Positions 10,017-20,722 of a stretch of DNA of 64,000 bases are shown here, one piece after another. Location of the stretch: NCBI GenBank assembly GCA_010093605.1, contig MU004186.1, forward strand, positions 79,765-143,764. The letters run 5' to 3'. The position numbers and the translations under genes were made by a program. Position 1 is the first letter of the stretch; every line of letters starts with the position of its first letter. Below the pieces are notes generated by a model, which worked only from the letters and a program-made list of their open reading frames with translations, was not told the origin of the DNA and searched no databases. The DNA comes from Lophium mytilinum. Its lineage: Eukaryota > Ascomycota > Dothideomycetes > Mytilinidiales > Mytilinidiaceae.

Positions 10017-10489
10017 TCAGTTCGGCATCTCCTGATGCTGCGCCAGTCCCTCCCCTTCCTTCAACCACGCCACACGATGCTTGACCCAAATCTCCGCTTC
10101 CGGCTTCACATCCTCTGCTCCCGATCCCACATCCAGCGCACCCGCTTCCACAATCACGAGGCCCTTAAATCCTTCAGCCTGAGTCTCTTTACAAACCGTG
10201 GTGCCGCAATCTCCACAAAAGGAAGTTGTGAACTCATCGCCCGCTTCCTGCGTAAAGACATAGTGCTTAGGCGCCCCAGTGATGGAGAAAGAGGTCGCCG
10301 GGACGAGCATGTTGGTCGTGAAGAAGGAGGAAGTGAGCTTGCGGCATTCGAGGCAATGGCAGAGTACCTAAGTTGGATTTTGAGTAAACACATGTCCCAA
10401 ATGACAGATAAGGGGCCACTCACGGTCTTAATCGGCTCACCAGTATTATCGAACGTCAGCTTCTTGCAAGCGCAGCTTCCTCTGGCCAT
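10017..10489 (-). CDS. GFA/CENP-V domain zinc protein (glutathione-dependent formaldehyde-activating type)
   Basis: Two exons, 10489-10424 and 10367-10017, with a 56-nt intron (GTGAGT...ACTTAG). The join reads KTV-LCHCLECRK in frame and gives 138 aa. Zinc-binding cysteines sit in the standard order: GSCACKK near the start, CHCLECRK around residue 25, and FCGDCGTTV around residue 70, then the VEAGALD strand and an IWVKHRVAWL end. Proteins of this fold include the bacterial Gfa enzyme that conjugates formaldehyde to glutathione, but most fungal members are uncharacterised carbon-sulfur lyase-like enzymes, so the substrate is unknown. Length is normal for a single-domain member. Cytosolic by lack of any signal. 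Confidence 0.9.
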
Positions 10490-11509
10490 GTTGGACGTCG
10501 GTTCTATTGAAATTCCTGGAGTGGTTTGTGGTGCTGGGCTAGGTCTTCGAGGTATTGAAACGAAGTACAGATATTCGTAGCAATATGAACAGCATGAGTA
10601 CCTCTCTTTTATATCATAGCCAGGTCCTGTTTCAAGAATCTGACTTCGCTTACAATGGCTCCGCAATCTCCACGGCAGCCCGCTCAGCTTACCTCAGCTT
10701 GACTTCGTGTTACATAGCCACGACTGCCCGCCTAGGTCAGCAGCCTGCTCTGGGGGTGCCGACCCTATTGGCAAGGTATCACCACTTCTGCTATCACGAA
10801 TAGGAACTGGGATAGCTGAAGAAAGTATAAAGGGTACAAGACGCATGGCCGGGATCGTAACCTCATCTTCGATGCGGGCCGCGACTCATTGAGCATCAAA
10901 CAGTCAGTTATCGCTTCAGGCCTGGGGTATCTCTACAATACTCACGAATGGTCCTTACTGAAGTGGGATGGCAGGTAGATCTTGAGAAGTTATTGGAGCA
11001 TCGAACCGTTTAAAGTAAGGCGTCCTACTTCCTATTGTCGCATCACAAATCTGCCTAAAACTACACATGTCGCCCATCGTCAGAGGAATTGGCGCAGTGG
11101 CTGTACGGGCGGATTTACCCGCACAGTTGCCGTTGTCACAGCTTAACGCAAACCACGGATTCCACCGCTTCCCTAAGTCAGCGTACATTGACAGCCTTCG
11201 TGCTAGCCCTTTGCACGTCGCCTTCCTATCTGAATTCGGAGACCTCCAGCGCAAGCATTTGAATTACAGCGTTGGCTTGGTAACCTAGGACAGATTGAAG
11301 TGCTTGAAAGCGGTCGGGGGTATCCGCCACTGAACTTGGCCCATCGCGCTTGATCCTGTGTCCATTCCCGGCACAGACGGGTTTTCGAAGCTCCCCAAAG
11401 AGACGGCTTGCGGTCCAACGCCTTGCAGCGCAAAGCACTTCGTGGCTTTGTCCTAGGTTTTCTTCATTGAGGCCTTTCTCTCCGTCTCCTTGCCGTAGCT
11501 ACGGATAGG
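10490..11509. other. intergenic, no gene seen
   Basis: Upstream flank of the GFA gene. Frames are short and on both strands; nothing protein-like was found. Confidence 0.5.
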
Positions 11510-12374
11510 CTACTTTCCTTGTTCGAAGAGCTCCGACGTATTTGGGCTCTCCTCGTCTCCAATACCACCAACGACCACTTCGCGGTACCTCTCGCTGCTT
11601 GCCTCTCCACCCGTAGCACCACCTTGAGGGTCAACGGATGATGCCCTGAGTGCCCTCTCGACCCCGTGCGTTTGCGCGTTGGCCCATGTGTTACAGTGCG
11701 GAGCTGACATGCTTCGTACGCCAGGTCCTCTCGATGGCTTGTTCATCGCAGAGTCGAACACTAGCACGTTGTTCATCTGTCTAGCGTGGGCTGGTGACAT
11801 CTCATCGGCTTCTACCTGGGCAATGACGCGTTTGTTACCGGTATTCGGCGTGAGAGTCTGGGCGGCCGGTGCAACCTTCTTCATGGCTTTTATGCTTTGT
11901 GCGAGGATAGAGACGAAAGTCTTCAAACAAGCCCGCAATGGTGCCGGCCATGGACTCTGGGTCGCGTGGGTCAATCATCTCGGCGAAGTACTTATTCAAA
12001 CGGTCAAAGAGGTCATCGGTGTCGTTGAGGTAGAGGCCGTTGATTTCGGTCAGAACTTGGCCTGCGATGGTTCGCCTCATTGAATCGGTACATGCTGTCA
12101 CTTGCGCCCTCATGAGCGTCTCACTGTCGGGTTTGATGCCTCCACGGAAGTTGCGCATCTCCTTATTCAGTGCGGCTACGATCTGGTTGGTGCTGGCGAT
12201 GACGGTTTGTTTTCAAGCTTTTCATGGAGCTCTCCAGCTCTCTATTATCTGCTATGTCTTCCGCACTCGCTCTCATCCCAACTTCAACGTTATTATCTGT
12301 AAAAAGCGCAGTCTTCTTGGGCAATTGCTCTTCTCCTGTGGCGGCGGGAACGGCGTATACGGCTTCTTGCTCTA
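11510..12374 (-). pseudogene. decayed coiled-coil gene, block 1 (C-terminal end)
   Basis: Read on the minus strand, a helical, charged protein runs through three frames. It starts with a Glu/Ala-rich segment after an ATTAG acceptor-like site (12374), reaches RELESSMKSLKT, then needs a frame change to continue VIASTNQIVAALNKEMRNF and on through LTEINGLYLNDTDDLFDRLN. A second frame change near 11910 (AGLFEDF to VSILAQSIKAMKKVAP) leads to a stop at 11510. Each piece is typical coiled-coil composition and the pieces connect only if the shifts are ignored, so this is a broken gene. No family recognised. Confidence 0.55.
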
Positions 12375-12970
12375 ATTATTGCAAGTAGCGTTATTATTAC
12401 TGCTATTATTATTAACAGCAGCTAGAGCAGACAAAACCCAGCCCAGACGCGTCAAGACAGCTCCCAATTCAAGCTTATACCGCTGAAATGGTCGCAGTCG
12501 CCGGATTCCTCTGTCCACGTGTCAAGACGGCAAAGAAATGGACCACACGAGTCAAGTCCTCCCTTGCCCTGGCTGGGAAGGCGAGTACCACCCGCGAAGA
12601 GCAGGAGATCTACAGAAAAAGAGCACAAGAAGAAGAAAAGCTCGAAGGCAGCAGATTGGAGCACAACCTCCAATGAGGACTGTCCATGAGAGAAGCCTTC
12701 GACACGGGCTTCGGCGCCCCTTCCTAGGGATTCACAGCTACCAAAAGAACCGCCGCGCGATGATAAAAGGTACAAGCTTACAAGTCTAGCTTCTCATTGT
12801 TTTCCCTCAAAATCTTCGCCTCCAGAGTAAAGTTATCGGCTGTCAGCTCAATCCACCAGTACACTGATAACCAACCAGTCGAGTTACGATCTACTCAAGA
12901 GGTATTTCGTCTCCCCAGCATAAACTCGCTGAGAAGGCCAAGAAGAAGAAGAGTCCATTCACGATTTCTT

Positions 12971-13381
12971 TCATTTACGGCTGGTCCAATCGTACATTTC
13001 TACCAACTTTCTTCTCAACTCTGTGTTATCCTTCTCTTCCTGTCTACTGATCTCGTTTAGGACTTCGTTATGACCGACGGCCTCGCTGCATTCCTGGATG
13101 CGATCGACAAGGAATCTCTGGCTCTCGACGACGCCTTGAAGCCTCGCCACCTCAAACGTTGCCGTCTCCAACTCGGTTCGCAAACCCGTCTCGATTTGCT
13201 CCATGCGCTGTTTGGCTGCGCGTGTCTCTTCGATGACTGTCTTCAGCTCTGTAGCCCTCTCGATCATTCGCGGGGCCAGGATGGCGCCAGGATTCGGGCT
13301 GCTCGTGTCTTTGGCGAGCGACGCCGCGAACGCCTGCAGACTAGCGATAAGCTGCACGGTTGTTTCGTAATATTACGTATC
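12971..13381 (-). pseudogene. decayed coiled-coil gene, block 2
   Basis: A 130-residue minus-strand frame without a proper start (its first possible codon after an in-frame stop is not ATG) reads as a strong heptad-type helix: RMIERATELKTVIEETRAAK, RMEQIETGLRTELETATFEV, ending VEMYDWTSRK. It could be a 3' exon of a live gene, but it lies in line with neighbouring frame-broken blocks of the same character and strand, so I treat it as part of the same decayed locus. Confidence 0.45.
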
Positions 13382-14073
13382 CATTGTTCGGTCGTGGTAG
13401 ATCAGAGATGAAGGCCGACGCTGTGCGATGCCGTATGTGCTGCGTTCGTGGATAGATCGATCAGAAAGGTAGGGCTCGCTTCATTGGCGGCATCCTTGAC
13501 GTGGCGGCTGCCAACCCTTTGAGTGCCACATGCCCACGCAGCATCAACCAATTTTGCCGCCGCTTGGAGAAGAAGAAGCCTAAGTAAGCGATTGACCCAG
13601 ATGTACTACGAGCACGACGACGAGGATGAACATCTGAGTCAGTAGTGGTAGCATGTTTTCCCGTCCTAAGCCGTAAGCCTAGGCACCAGATCTGTCACTA
13701 GTAGGCGGTCGCCTGGCTGCTCAGCAGCTGCGTAGTCAAGAGGTAGTCTTATCTGCACTATTGAAAACTTGACATCGCTACGAATCTTCGACACGCTCGC
13801 GGGGCACCTAAACGGTGGCGAACCAGTATCACCCAGGTAATAGTGCGATCACTGCTTCAGAACCCTAAAGCTTTGACAGGTGAGGTACAGTAACTTCGTT
13901 CCCCTAGGCCTCTTTTTGATCCTCTAGTACCGACTAATTTGCGTCCCAATACGCTTGGACTAGGGTCTCTGAATTCAAAACGTAACCCTTTGCATACGAC
14001 CTCAAATCTTGCAGTTGTCGTAGTATCTCACGTCCGCCTTGTGACTGTTGTTGTGTTCGTGTTTTTTTCTCGC

Positions 14074-14640
14074 CTATTCCTTTACTCTTGCGGCTTCCTC
14101 GCCTTTCAGCTCGCTATCTCTTTCTGCAAACATCAATTTCATCTGTGCATCAGCCAGTGTGCCTTCCTCATTCTTTATCTGTTCTCGTTGGCGTTCTTTA
14201 TCTCGATCTTGCGGATAGAGCGCTCATTATCTTTGGATACGGCCTCTTGAACGCAAACCCTCGTGATGATCTCCTCTTCTAGCTGGTGTGGAGCCAAACT
14301 TCGAATATTGAAGAACTTCCCACACTCCGCCCGCGCAGCTGCCATTGAAACCCCCACGCGATATGTAGGAACCAGCGAGGTGTGATAGGATATGTTTAGA
14401 AGGACAGTGCGTGCAATCGCATCGACCAAGTTCATGAGAGGGCTCGATGATGAGTGCTCTATGTACTGCTGTTTGCGCTGATCAGGGACGTAGGTGTACC
14501 ACCCAACATAGCATGGACTTGACGGCATGTGCTGGCCGTCGGGCATATGCGCGATCCGCGACCGAGTTTCTTGGAGCCACTGCTCTGCGTTTCGTAGGTC
14601 GTTCTCCTTTTCGAAATATCTTAGGCTGCAACCGCTGCGC
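14074..14640 (-). pseudogene. decayed coiled-coil gene, block 3
   Basis: A minus-strand reading begins RYFEKENDLRNAEQWLQETR and passes through a globular-looking stretch (PCYVGWYTYVPDQRKQQYIE; LVDAIARTVLLNISYH). It returns to a charged helix (HQLEEEIITRVCVQEAVSKD) and then needs a frame change near 14200 to continue into IKNEEGTLADAQMKLMFAER and stop at 14074. There is no start codon in the right place. The mix of helix and aromatic-rich segment argues for former coding sequence. Confidence 0.5.
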
Positions 14641-14810
14641 GAGCAAGCATGCGGCTGGCAACGTCAACCTGCCACGCGTCAATCCTCGACGCGCCCGAGC
14701 TACGGAGCAGGCAGTGATTATTATTGCAGAGGAGGCTCCTTTGCCCACGGCTAATCTTAATTCTGCACTAGTCACTCGTTCCGGTTCCCCAAACTCATCC
14801 TCAGGTATGC
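14634..14810 (+). repeat. copy 1 of a duplicated Pro/Ser-rich coding module
   Basis: From GCTGCGCGA onward the plus strand resembles the sequence at 16084. Translated, AAGNVNLPRVNPRRARATEQ pairs with EAGNIKLPRVNSRRARIAEK, followed in both by an AEE-P acidic/proline segment and an APV/ALV...GSP motif. Conservative replacements in this frame suggest former coding sequence. The minus strand also stays open here, so the strand is not certain. Confidence 0.5.
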
Positions 14811-15510
14811 GTAGTGGACTAACAATTCATTTTTGTCGGAGCCGTCGCCTACTTTTCGAGCTTGTTTCAGACGTTCGAGCTCTGCTTCTGCGATTTAGGC
14901 TCGTTGGAGGCCGTCGTCCGCACCTTTCTGCTGCTCTGTCGCTGTTTTTCTACGTCTTGTTTCGCGCCGGCCCCTAATGCTTTGCTGTGACTCCTCCTTC
15001 TTTCAGGCGAAGGGTGACGCGATCTGATTTCGCTGTGCTAAGATCTCCTCGTAACTCTCCAATGTCCTCCTTTTGCGACAGCAATGTACGGAGCATGGTC
15101 TTCACAGTCCAATTACGCTGGGTTTCTACGGCCCCGAGGATATCTAGAGTTCTTCTTGCATATCGTCGCTGACCTCAACATCCGGCACATCTTCAGCGGA
15201 GGGCAGATTGAGCAACCTATCAGCTATTTGTACCTCAGCGTCATCCGCGATCCAGCGTAGGAAGTCAAAGGCTTTGGCAAACGTTTCTTTCATGCTAGGT
15301 TGTAGATATTCGACGTATTGTACGTACGAGGGAGCTGCTTGCGCCCTCGCGAGCGTCTTTTGTAGCTCCATCTTTCGGCTCTTTCAAGTATGAAGCGCGT
15401 CCTGCTTCATCTCTTCCTTATATCGCACTACCTCATCTTAGGCTTCTTTACAGCGCTCTAGAAGTCGTTCTCTTCACGTACAATCTTCTGTGCTTCTATA
15501 AGTCTTCGCC
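14790..15510 (-). pseudogene. decayed coiled-coil gene, block 4 (N-terminal end)
   Basis: The clearest piece is a 75-residue frame at 15371-15144 (SYVQYVEYLQPSMKETFAKA, FDFLRWIADDAEVQIADRLL). Upstream the helix EAQKIVREENDF is cut by a TAG. Downstream another frame carries DILGAVETQRNWTVKTML and SQKEDIGELRGDLSTAKSDR, and a third IAEAELERLKQARKVGDGSD. Several stops and shifts separate them. Together with blocks 1-3 this makes about 4 kb of ordered minus-strand coiled-coil remnants. Confidence 0.5.
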
Positions 15511-16083
15511 CACATCATCGCCATTTTCGATCGAAAGCGCATTCATGGATGTTTCGGCGATTTGTGCTATTGCGGCCAACCAAGAAGATTCCAGAAGTAT
15601 TGACTGAATAGACACGCGTCGGATAGTCATTAGTTAACACAAATAGGTGAAGACGGAAGTCGCAAAGAAGCCCGCGTCGGCAATTTATAATAGAAGGCAA
15701 CCTTAGCGGAACGTCACACGTGACACCAGTACGCGCGAGGAAAGGGATCGATGCATAGCAGAGCGGCACAGTGATGAAGAAGAAGTACGGGCACAAGAAA
15801 ACAGAGGCGCATGGATCAGAGTTTACATGTTTGGAGTGCAGTAGAACTTAACGTCGGAACAACGTTTCGCGCGCTAATAGTGAGTTTGCAAGCTAGCCAT
15901 TAACACATCCCTTTACAACCATTAGACACACTCTCATACGCCCCAACACTTTAGCGATGGCTGAAGTAAGCCGCGTGCAGTCGATCCTCGGCGCCATTGA
16001 ACATCATCTCGTTCCAGGTCCAGATCGACGCCGAACACCGCACCGGCCTCATCTTCCTCGGCGACCTTCCCGACGTCGTTGAT

Positions 16084-16543
16084 GCTGCGCGAACTGCGGA
16101 GCATGAGGCTGGCAACATCAAACTCCCACGCGTCAATTCTCGACGCGCCCGAATTGCGGAAAAGGCTGTCACTACCGCTGCAGAAGAAGTACCCTCCCCC
16201 GTTGCTGCTCCACTCACCCCTGCCGGTACCCCCGCTGAGGAAGAGCATCTCGTGTCCACTGCAGAAGAGGTGCCGTCTCTCCCTCTCCTTCTCGTTACTC
16301 TGCACAAGTCGCTCGTTCCAGTACGCCCGCTCAAGACGAGATGGCCTCCACTGCAGAGGAGCACCCTTCAGCCACATCTTCTGTTCGCGCTGCTACACCC
16401 GTCTCTCGTCCCGGTACCCCGCTCAAGATGAGACGTCCTTCACTGTAGAGAAGCCTCGTTCGCCCACTCCTACTCTCCACTCTGCACCAGTCCCTTATTA
16501 CGGTTCCCCAACGGCAGAAGAATTTGAAGTCACCACCAGCTAG
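16084..16543 (+). pseudogene. copy 2 of the duplicated module, a frame-broken Pro/Ser/Thr-rich ORF
   Basis: After the shared module, the plus strand shows tandem units built on AEEVPS...P..PGTPA(Q)DE, about 25-30 residues each. They lie partly in different frames, so at least two frame shifts must be crossed to reach the natural-looking end YYGSPTAEEFEVTTS and the TAG at 16541-16543. An upstream frame (from 15997, VQIDAEHRTGLIFLGDLPDV) leads into the module. The minus strand is also open over part of this region (SRIDAWEFDVASLMLRSS), so the assignment is tentative. Confidence 0.4.
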
Positions 16544-16699
16544 GTTTACGATAAATTGAAACACGACTGAGGCAGCTCAAGGTTGTCAAAAGAAAATCGT
16601 TGTCAAAGAATCGGGACGGAGACTAGATGATTATGACGTACTTAGAGCAGAGCAAACTCAATTCGCGCCCCAGTACCCGTGCTGTAAGACCAGAGATCA

Positions 16700-17692
16700 G
16701 CGTGGTTACTAAACCGGCGGCCGGTTCAACTAGGTAGCAATCTGATTGGGTTGTTATATGTTGAATGAAGCTTGATTAATTGGACTAACTGGATTTCTGG
16801 ATTGAGCCAGACACACGCGGGTGACATAAAAACGCGTACACTAAACCACTAAAGTCGCTTTGATCAGCAAAATACACCTGAAAGTAAAGCATCCTCTAAC
16901 TAGCAAAACTGTTTAGTATCATATAAAAACTAGAGCGTTGGATAGAGCTCCTTCTGATGATTACGTTTGTCTATTTTGAGAATATTGTTCTGTTAGGAAG
17001 TGGCAGCTATATTGCCTACCGAAAGCGACAAACGGTTTTGGTTTACACTAGATTGCTAGTAAGCATGTAAGTATGATCGCGCTTAGCCTAAACAGGTAAG
17101 GGCTGGTGGAACACATATTGCCAGCCTTATTAACTACAGCTACAGCCCACCTTCTAGCCCAGATGAGCCTAGGCGGACAACGAGAGCTAACTTCTACAGG
17201 TGGACTTAGGTTTAACGCGAATTGTTGGGTCTTCTAGGCCTTAGAAATGCGCCTCTAGATTCCTACTACTATAGTACTCCTACGCTGCCCTCTTCTCTAG
17301 AGCCACTAATTCGTGTACCGTGTTCATTCTGAAAATTCAGAAGCCACGCTTGGCACACTATCTTAAGCATAACATCTCAGCGTATTAGGTCGACGCTAGC
17401 GACTTGAATTGTGGCCTACCTGCCCCTGAGCCAGTCTAACATCTCTAAAGAGTCCGCTAGGATCCACCCTCCAACGCTCTTAAGTTTAGGGGATCGACTA
17501 GCGCTGCCAAGCGTGGCTTTTCAGTTGACAGAAAGAACACGGCACAATGATTGATCCAATTAGATCGATCTACGCATGAAATTTCATTGGCTCGAGGATT
17601 GATCCGATTGGACCAACCATAAGACATATTAACAAACCGGCCGCTAATCAGATTGAGGTTTGGCCGGTTTACTAACCACGCGGCCAGAGATG
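16700..17692. repeat. inverted-repeat pair, possible decayed DNA transposon
   Basis: GCGTGGTTACTAAACCGGC at about 16700-16718, followed by CAATCTGATT at 16738, recurs in reverse complement at about 17650-17683 as GCGTGGTTAGTAAACCGGCC followed by CAATCTGATT. A GCGGCCGGTT motif occurs inside both arms but at different positions. No transposase frame lies between. The arms could be ends of a non-autonomous element of about 1 kb. Confidence 0.35.
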
Positions 17693-17890
17693 AAGCGCAT
17701 CTTTTCACTACAGGAGACTGGGTAGCCAGTGAAAAGACAGCAACGCTTACGGCAGCTTGACTAGTCGTACAACTTCTAGCTTAACTTACGTCAGCTAAGC
17801 CAGACGAGAACTTGGGAGCCTGCTAGTGTGAAGGCTAAGTGTTCACTAAGCCTAACGCAGAACCGATGGGATTCTTGTCTAAGAGTTTTC

Positions 17891-18033
17891 TACTAGTCTA
17901 AGTGTGTGCACGGCCAACCCAACCAGGCTTAGCGGGCTTGGCGAGCCAAATCATTCCTCCTCACGAAGTCGCCAAGCTTGCTTACTAACGAGAGTAACGA
18001 AGGGTCGTGCACACACTAGACTAGTTTTTCTAC
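17891..18033. mobile_element. short palindromic MITE-like element
   Basis: TAGTCTAAGTGTGTGCACG near 17894-17912 is matched in reverse complement by CGTGCACACACTAGACTA at 18006-18023, with nearly the same outer CTAG. The flanks repeat GTTTTCTAC (17885-17893) and GTTTTTCTAC (18024-18033), which could be a target-site duplication. About 110-130 bases internal, no coding capacity: the form of a miniature inverted-repeat transposable element. Confidence 0.55.
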
Positions 18034-18274
18034 ACGGTTCGTATGGCGATATCAGTTTGAGAGTTCAATTTTGATGCATTCAAACAGCACCATGATCAGA
18101 TATTCAACCTTTCTATTTATCTCATCAAATTAAGACATTAACAGCTCCTACTATATTTTGCTTCTAGAAAGTATAAAAAGGTAAAATTCTAGGCACTAAG
18201 TTTTATAGAAGCTCGGGAAAATTGGATCGGGGTAGATTAGCATTCTGCTTTTCTATTCCTTTTTTCTACTTCAT

Positions 18275-19793
18275 GTACACCCCCCTCCCGTCTGATCTTC
18301 TAATTGGTCCGGAGGGCTCGGATCACTGCTCTGGCGCTCACGTATCCGTGTTTTATGGTGAGGCCACAGTGGGTGACAGGAGAATCCTCCGCGGTCCGAT
18401 CAACCAATCAGACCCGTAAAATTCGCTTCGCGACGAGACCTCTGGTTTCAACAACTCGACAATAAGAAGGAATTGCTGAAATATGAGTACGCAGAGCTGT
18501 CTAAATCGGCGTTGTTTAGGTACCAAGCAACTTGGGCCCAAATAATTCGACCATGGTGGCCTCTTCCCCTGGTAATCTGGGGGGTGACAGCTCTCCTGTG
18601 AGGCTGCATAGCCTTCGCATTTCATCGTGCATTCTTACCATTTCTAGCAGCCTATATACAGCTGCGCATGTGGGTGTACTCTGCCGTGCCGAAAAACGAG
18701 GCCAGAATGCAGCACCGTGCGCACCACTGTTACGAACACTAGGACCAGCAGAGAACCAGGACGCGAACCATCCCAGGACAGATGTTCTAAGAGAAGGACG
18801 GTCCTAGGATAAGGTCCTAGCACACCAGGACGGATGCAGCTCCAGCCGCACCCATATACAGAAGGGTATTTGGAGGATGGTGGAAAGGCAACCGGAAAGG
18901 GTAGGAGTCACGTGATATGGGGACACGTGATTGATCTCACTGATCTGGCTTGGCGACAGCAGAGCAGCGAAAGCAGGACTAGATTGTATGAAGGTCGAAA
19001 TGACTATAAAAGTTTGGAGGATTTCATATTGTCTTCGGCTCATCGTACTCAACTTTCATGTTTGTATCTAGCATACAGAACTCAACGGCAATCAATCATG
19101 ACTTAAGTATCTTGACTGTCTTTACTCACTTCTAATACTATTGAAGCCATCTCCCTTCCAACATTCTACTTATTTACACTCGAACCTCGTGTCACGTGTT
19201 AGCTCGTGATGCAGTCAACTAGCAGGTGAGTAGAAAGCAACCTCCTCCGAATCTTTGCTGAACTTCTTTGAATAAATCGAATTTGAAGTTCCTGAAGGCA
19301 TCTCTAAAGTGTGCCTTTTTCGAGATTTGATTAGTATAAAGTTGGTGTTGTGTTTGTTTTGGTGCGGTGCCCACGGTGCTGCATGTCGGCCTCGTTTTCC
19401 GGCGCCACAGAGGCCGTACTTGTAGCAAGGCGGTGCAGCATACCCGTTTTACCATGCATACTTCCCGTTTCCTGCGTATATACGCCATTGTATTGCTACG
19501 TACATGCCTACGCGCCTAGGAGCATGCTAAAACAGTCAAAACCTCACCTGATTACAGCCCTTCCGCATCAAATCTGGCCCCCCTCATCGCCGCTGCACCT
19601 CCATCTCCACCTCATACAATGCAATCTAACGTAGGAACTCCTTATAGGCAAGCCGCGCTGCCGCTGCCTGAGGCTGAAGCTAAGGATAGGCTTTATCTCG
19701 ACGCCGTATAGCCCCCCTCCGTGGTTCGCCTTGAACTGAGCGCCGGAGCGGTAGTCTGAGCCCTCCGAGCCAATCAGAAGATCAGACATAGAG
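18275..19793. repeat. inverted-repeat pair about 1.5 kb apart, possible decayed transposon
   Basis: The stretch 18292-18340 (GTCTGATCTTCTAATTGG ... GGAGGGCTC ... TGGCGCTCA) matches the reverse complement of 19737-19787 over about 49 bases with only a few differences, most of them C/T or G/A. No recognisable transposase lies between. The arms may be terminal repeats of a RIP-damaged element or two copies of a small repeat in opposite orientation. Confidence 0.5.
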
Positions 19794-20722
19794 GTACACG
19801 GAGCCAAAAGAGGTTGTATATTTAGCAGCGCCCTTACAGAACAATCTACCGTGTCTCGAGTGACATCAGAGGCTTTAGAGAATCAACGAGATGGCAAGTA
19901 AGTTCGGGTCATCAGAAGGCGAAGCACGCGAGTGTGGCCCAGGCATATGACTTTGACCTCGATAACACAGCAACCAGCGTGGAATTGACCCTGGAAAGTG
20001 GCTAGATATGAAGTTGGAGGCCTCCTTTAATGGATGCACGACTCTTTTCTAATGAATTCGGCCCATTTTTGATGGAAATGCGTCGATGTTATTTCGCTGG
20101 ACCACACTCGCGTGCTTCGCGTACCGTGGGGTCATCAGAAGAGGAGTTGTTCTACGTGAATACCGCGCAACGCCGAATCCACCCGATGCTTCACAAAATG
20201 CACAACTCCCTACAGATTCCGAGAGCCCGGTAGAATAAGACGATCACCATTTCCCCGCATCGTGAGCCGCACCCCTGGTTTTTCTCCGCATCTTCGCTCC
20301 TTAGCAGCAGTCTTTGACTAGGGAGGAAAAATCTCACTGCTGTAACAACGTATCATGTTCCCGCAAACTGCCCCCATGGGTGATCCGCGCACGATCCAAC
20401 AAGTGGGTACCTTGCACTATCGCTTTTCGGGGCCTAGATGATGAAATGGCGTGCCGAAAAGTATTTCTTGCTCCTGTGAGGAGGAACGGTAGACTGCCTT
20501 TCTTCATTCCGATCCGGCTCAGCACGGCAAGTATTCGGCGCGGAAACGAGAATTGATGCCAATGAAGCTGGCGGAGAAGAGCATGTCATAGCCAAGTGTT
20601 TCCACTCCATGGCGTTCTTCGGTTAAGTAGTGAAAATATAAATATATTCGAGACGGTAGAGGACCAATGGTCGATTTCATCTCGGTGAGCATACTCTCCT
20701 TGACACAACTACTGTTTCAGTC

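Larger units (their letters stand above)
16560..20722. other. gene-free region with inverted repeats
   Basis: No protein-like frame was found in these 4.2 kb. It holds several inverted-repeat structures (listed separately). Many of the differences between repeat arms are C/T or G/A transitions, as expected after RIP. Confidence 0.55.

Noticed and set aside
12488-12676. 62-residue plus-strand frame from an ATG with a charged helix (REEQEIYRKRAQEEEKLEGS)
   Set aside because: Short, no homologue known to me, and embedded in the decayed coiled-coil region; could be real but unsupported.
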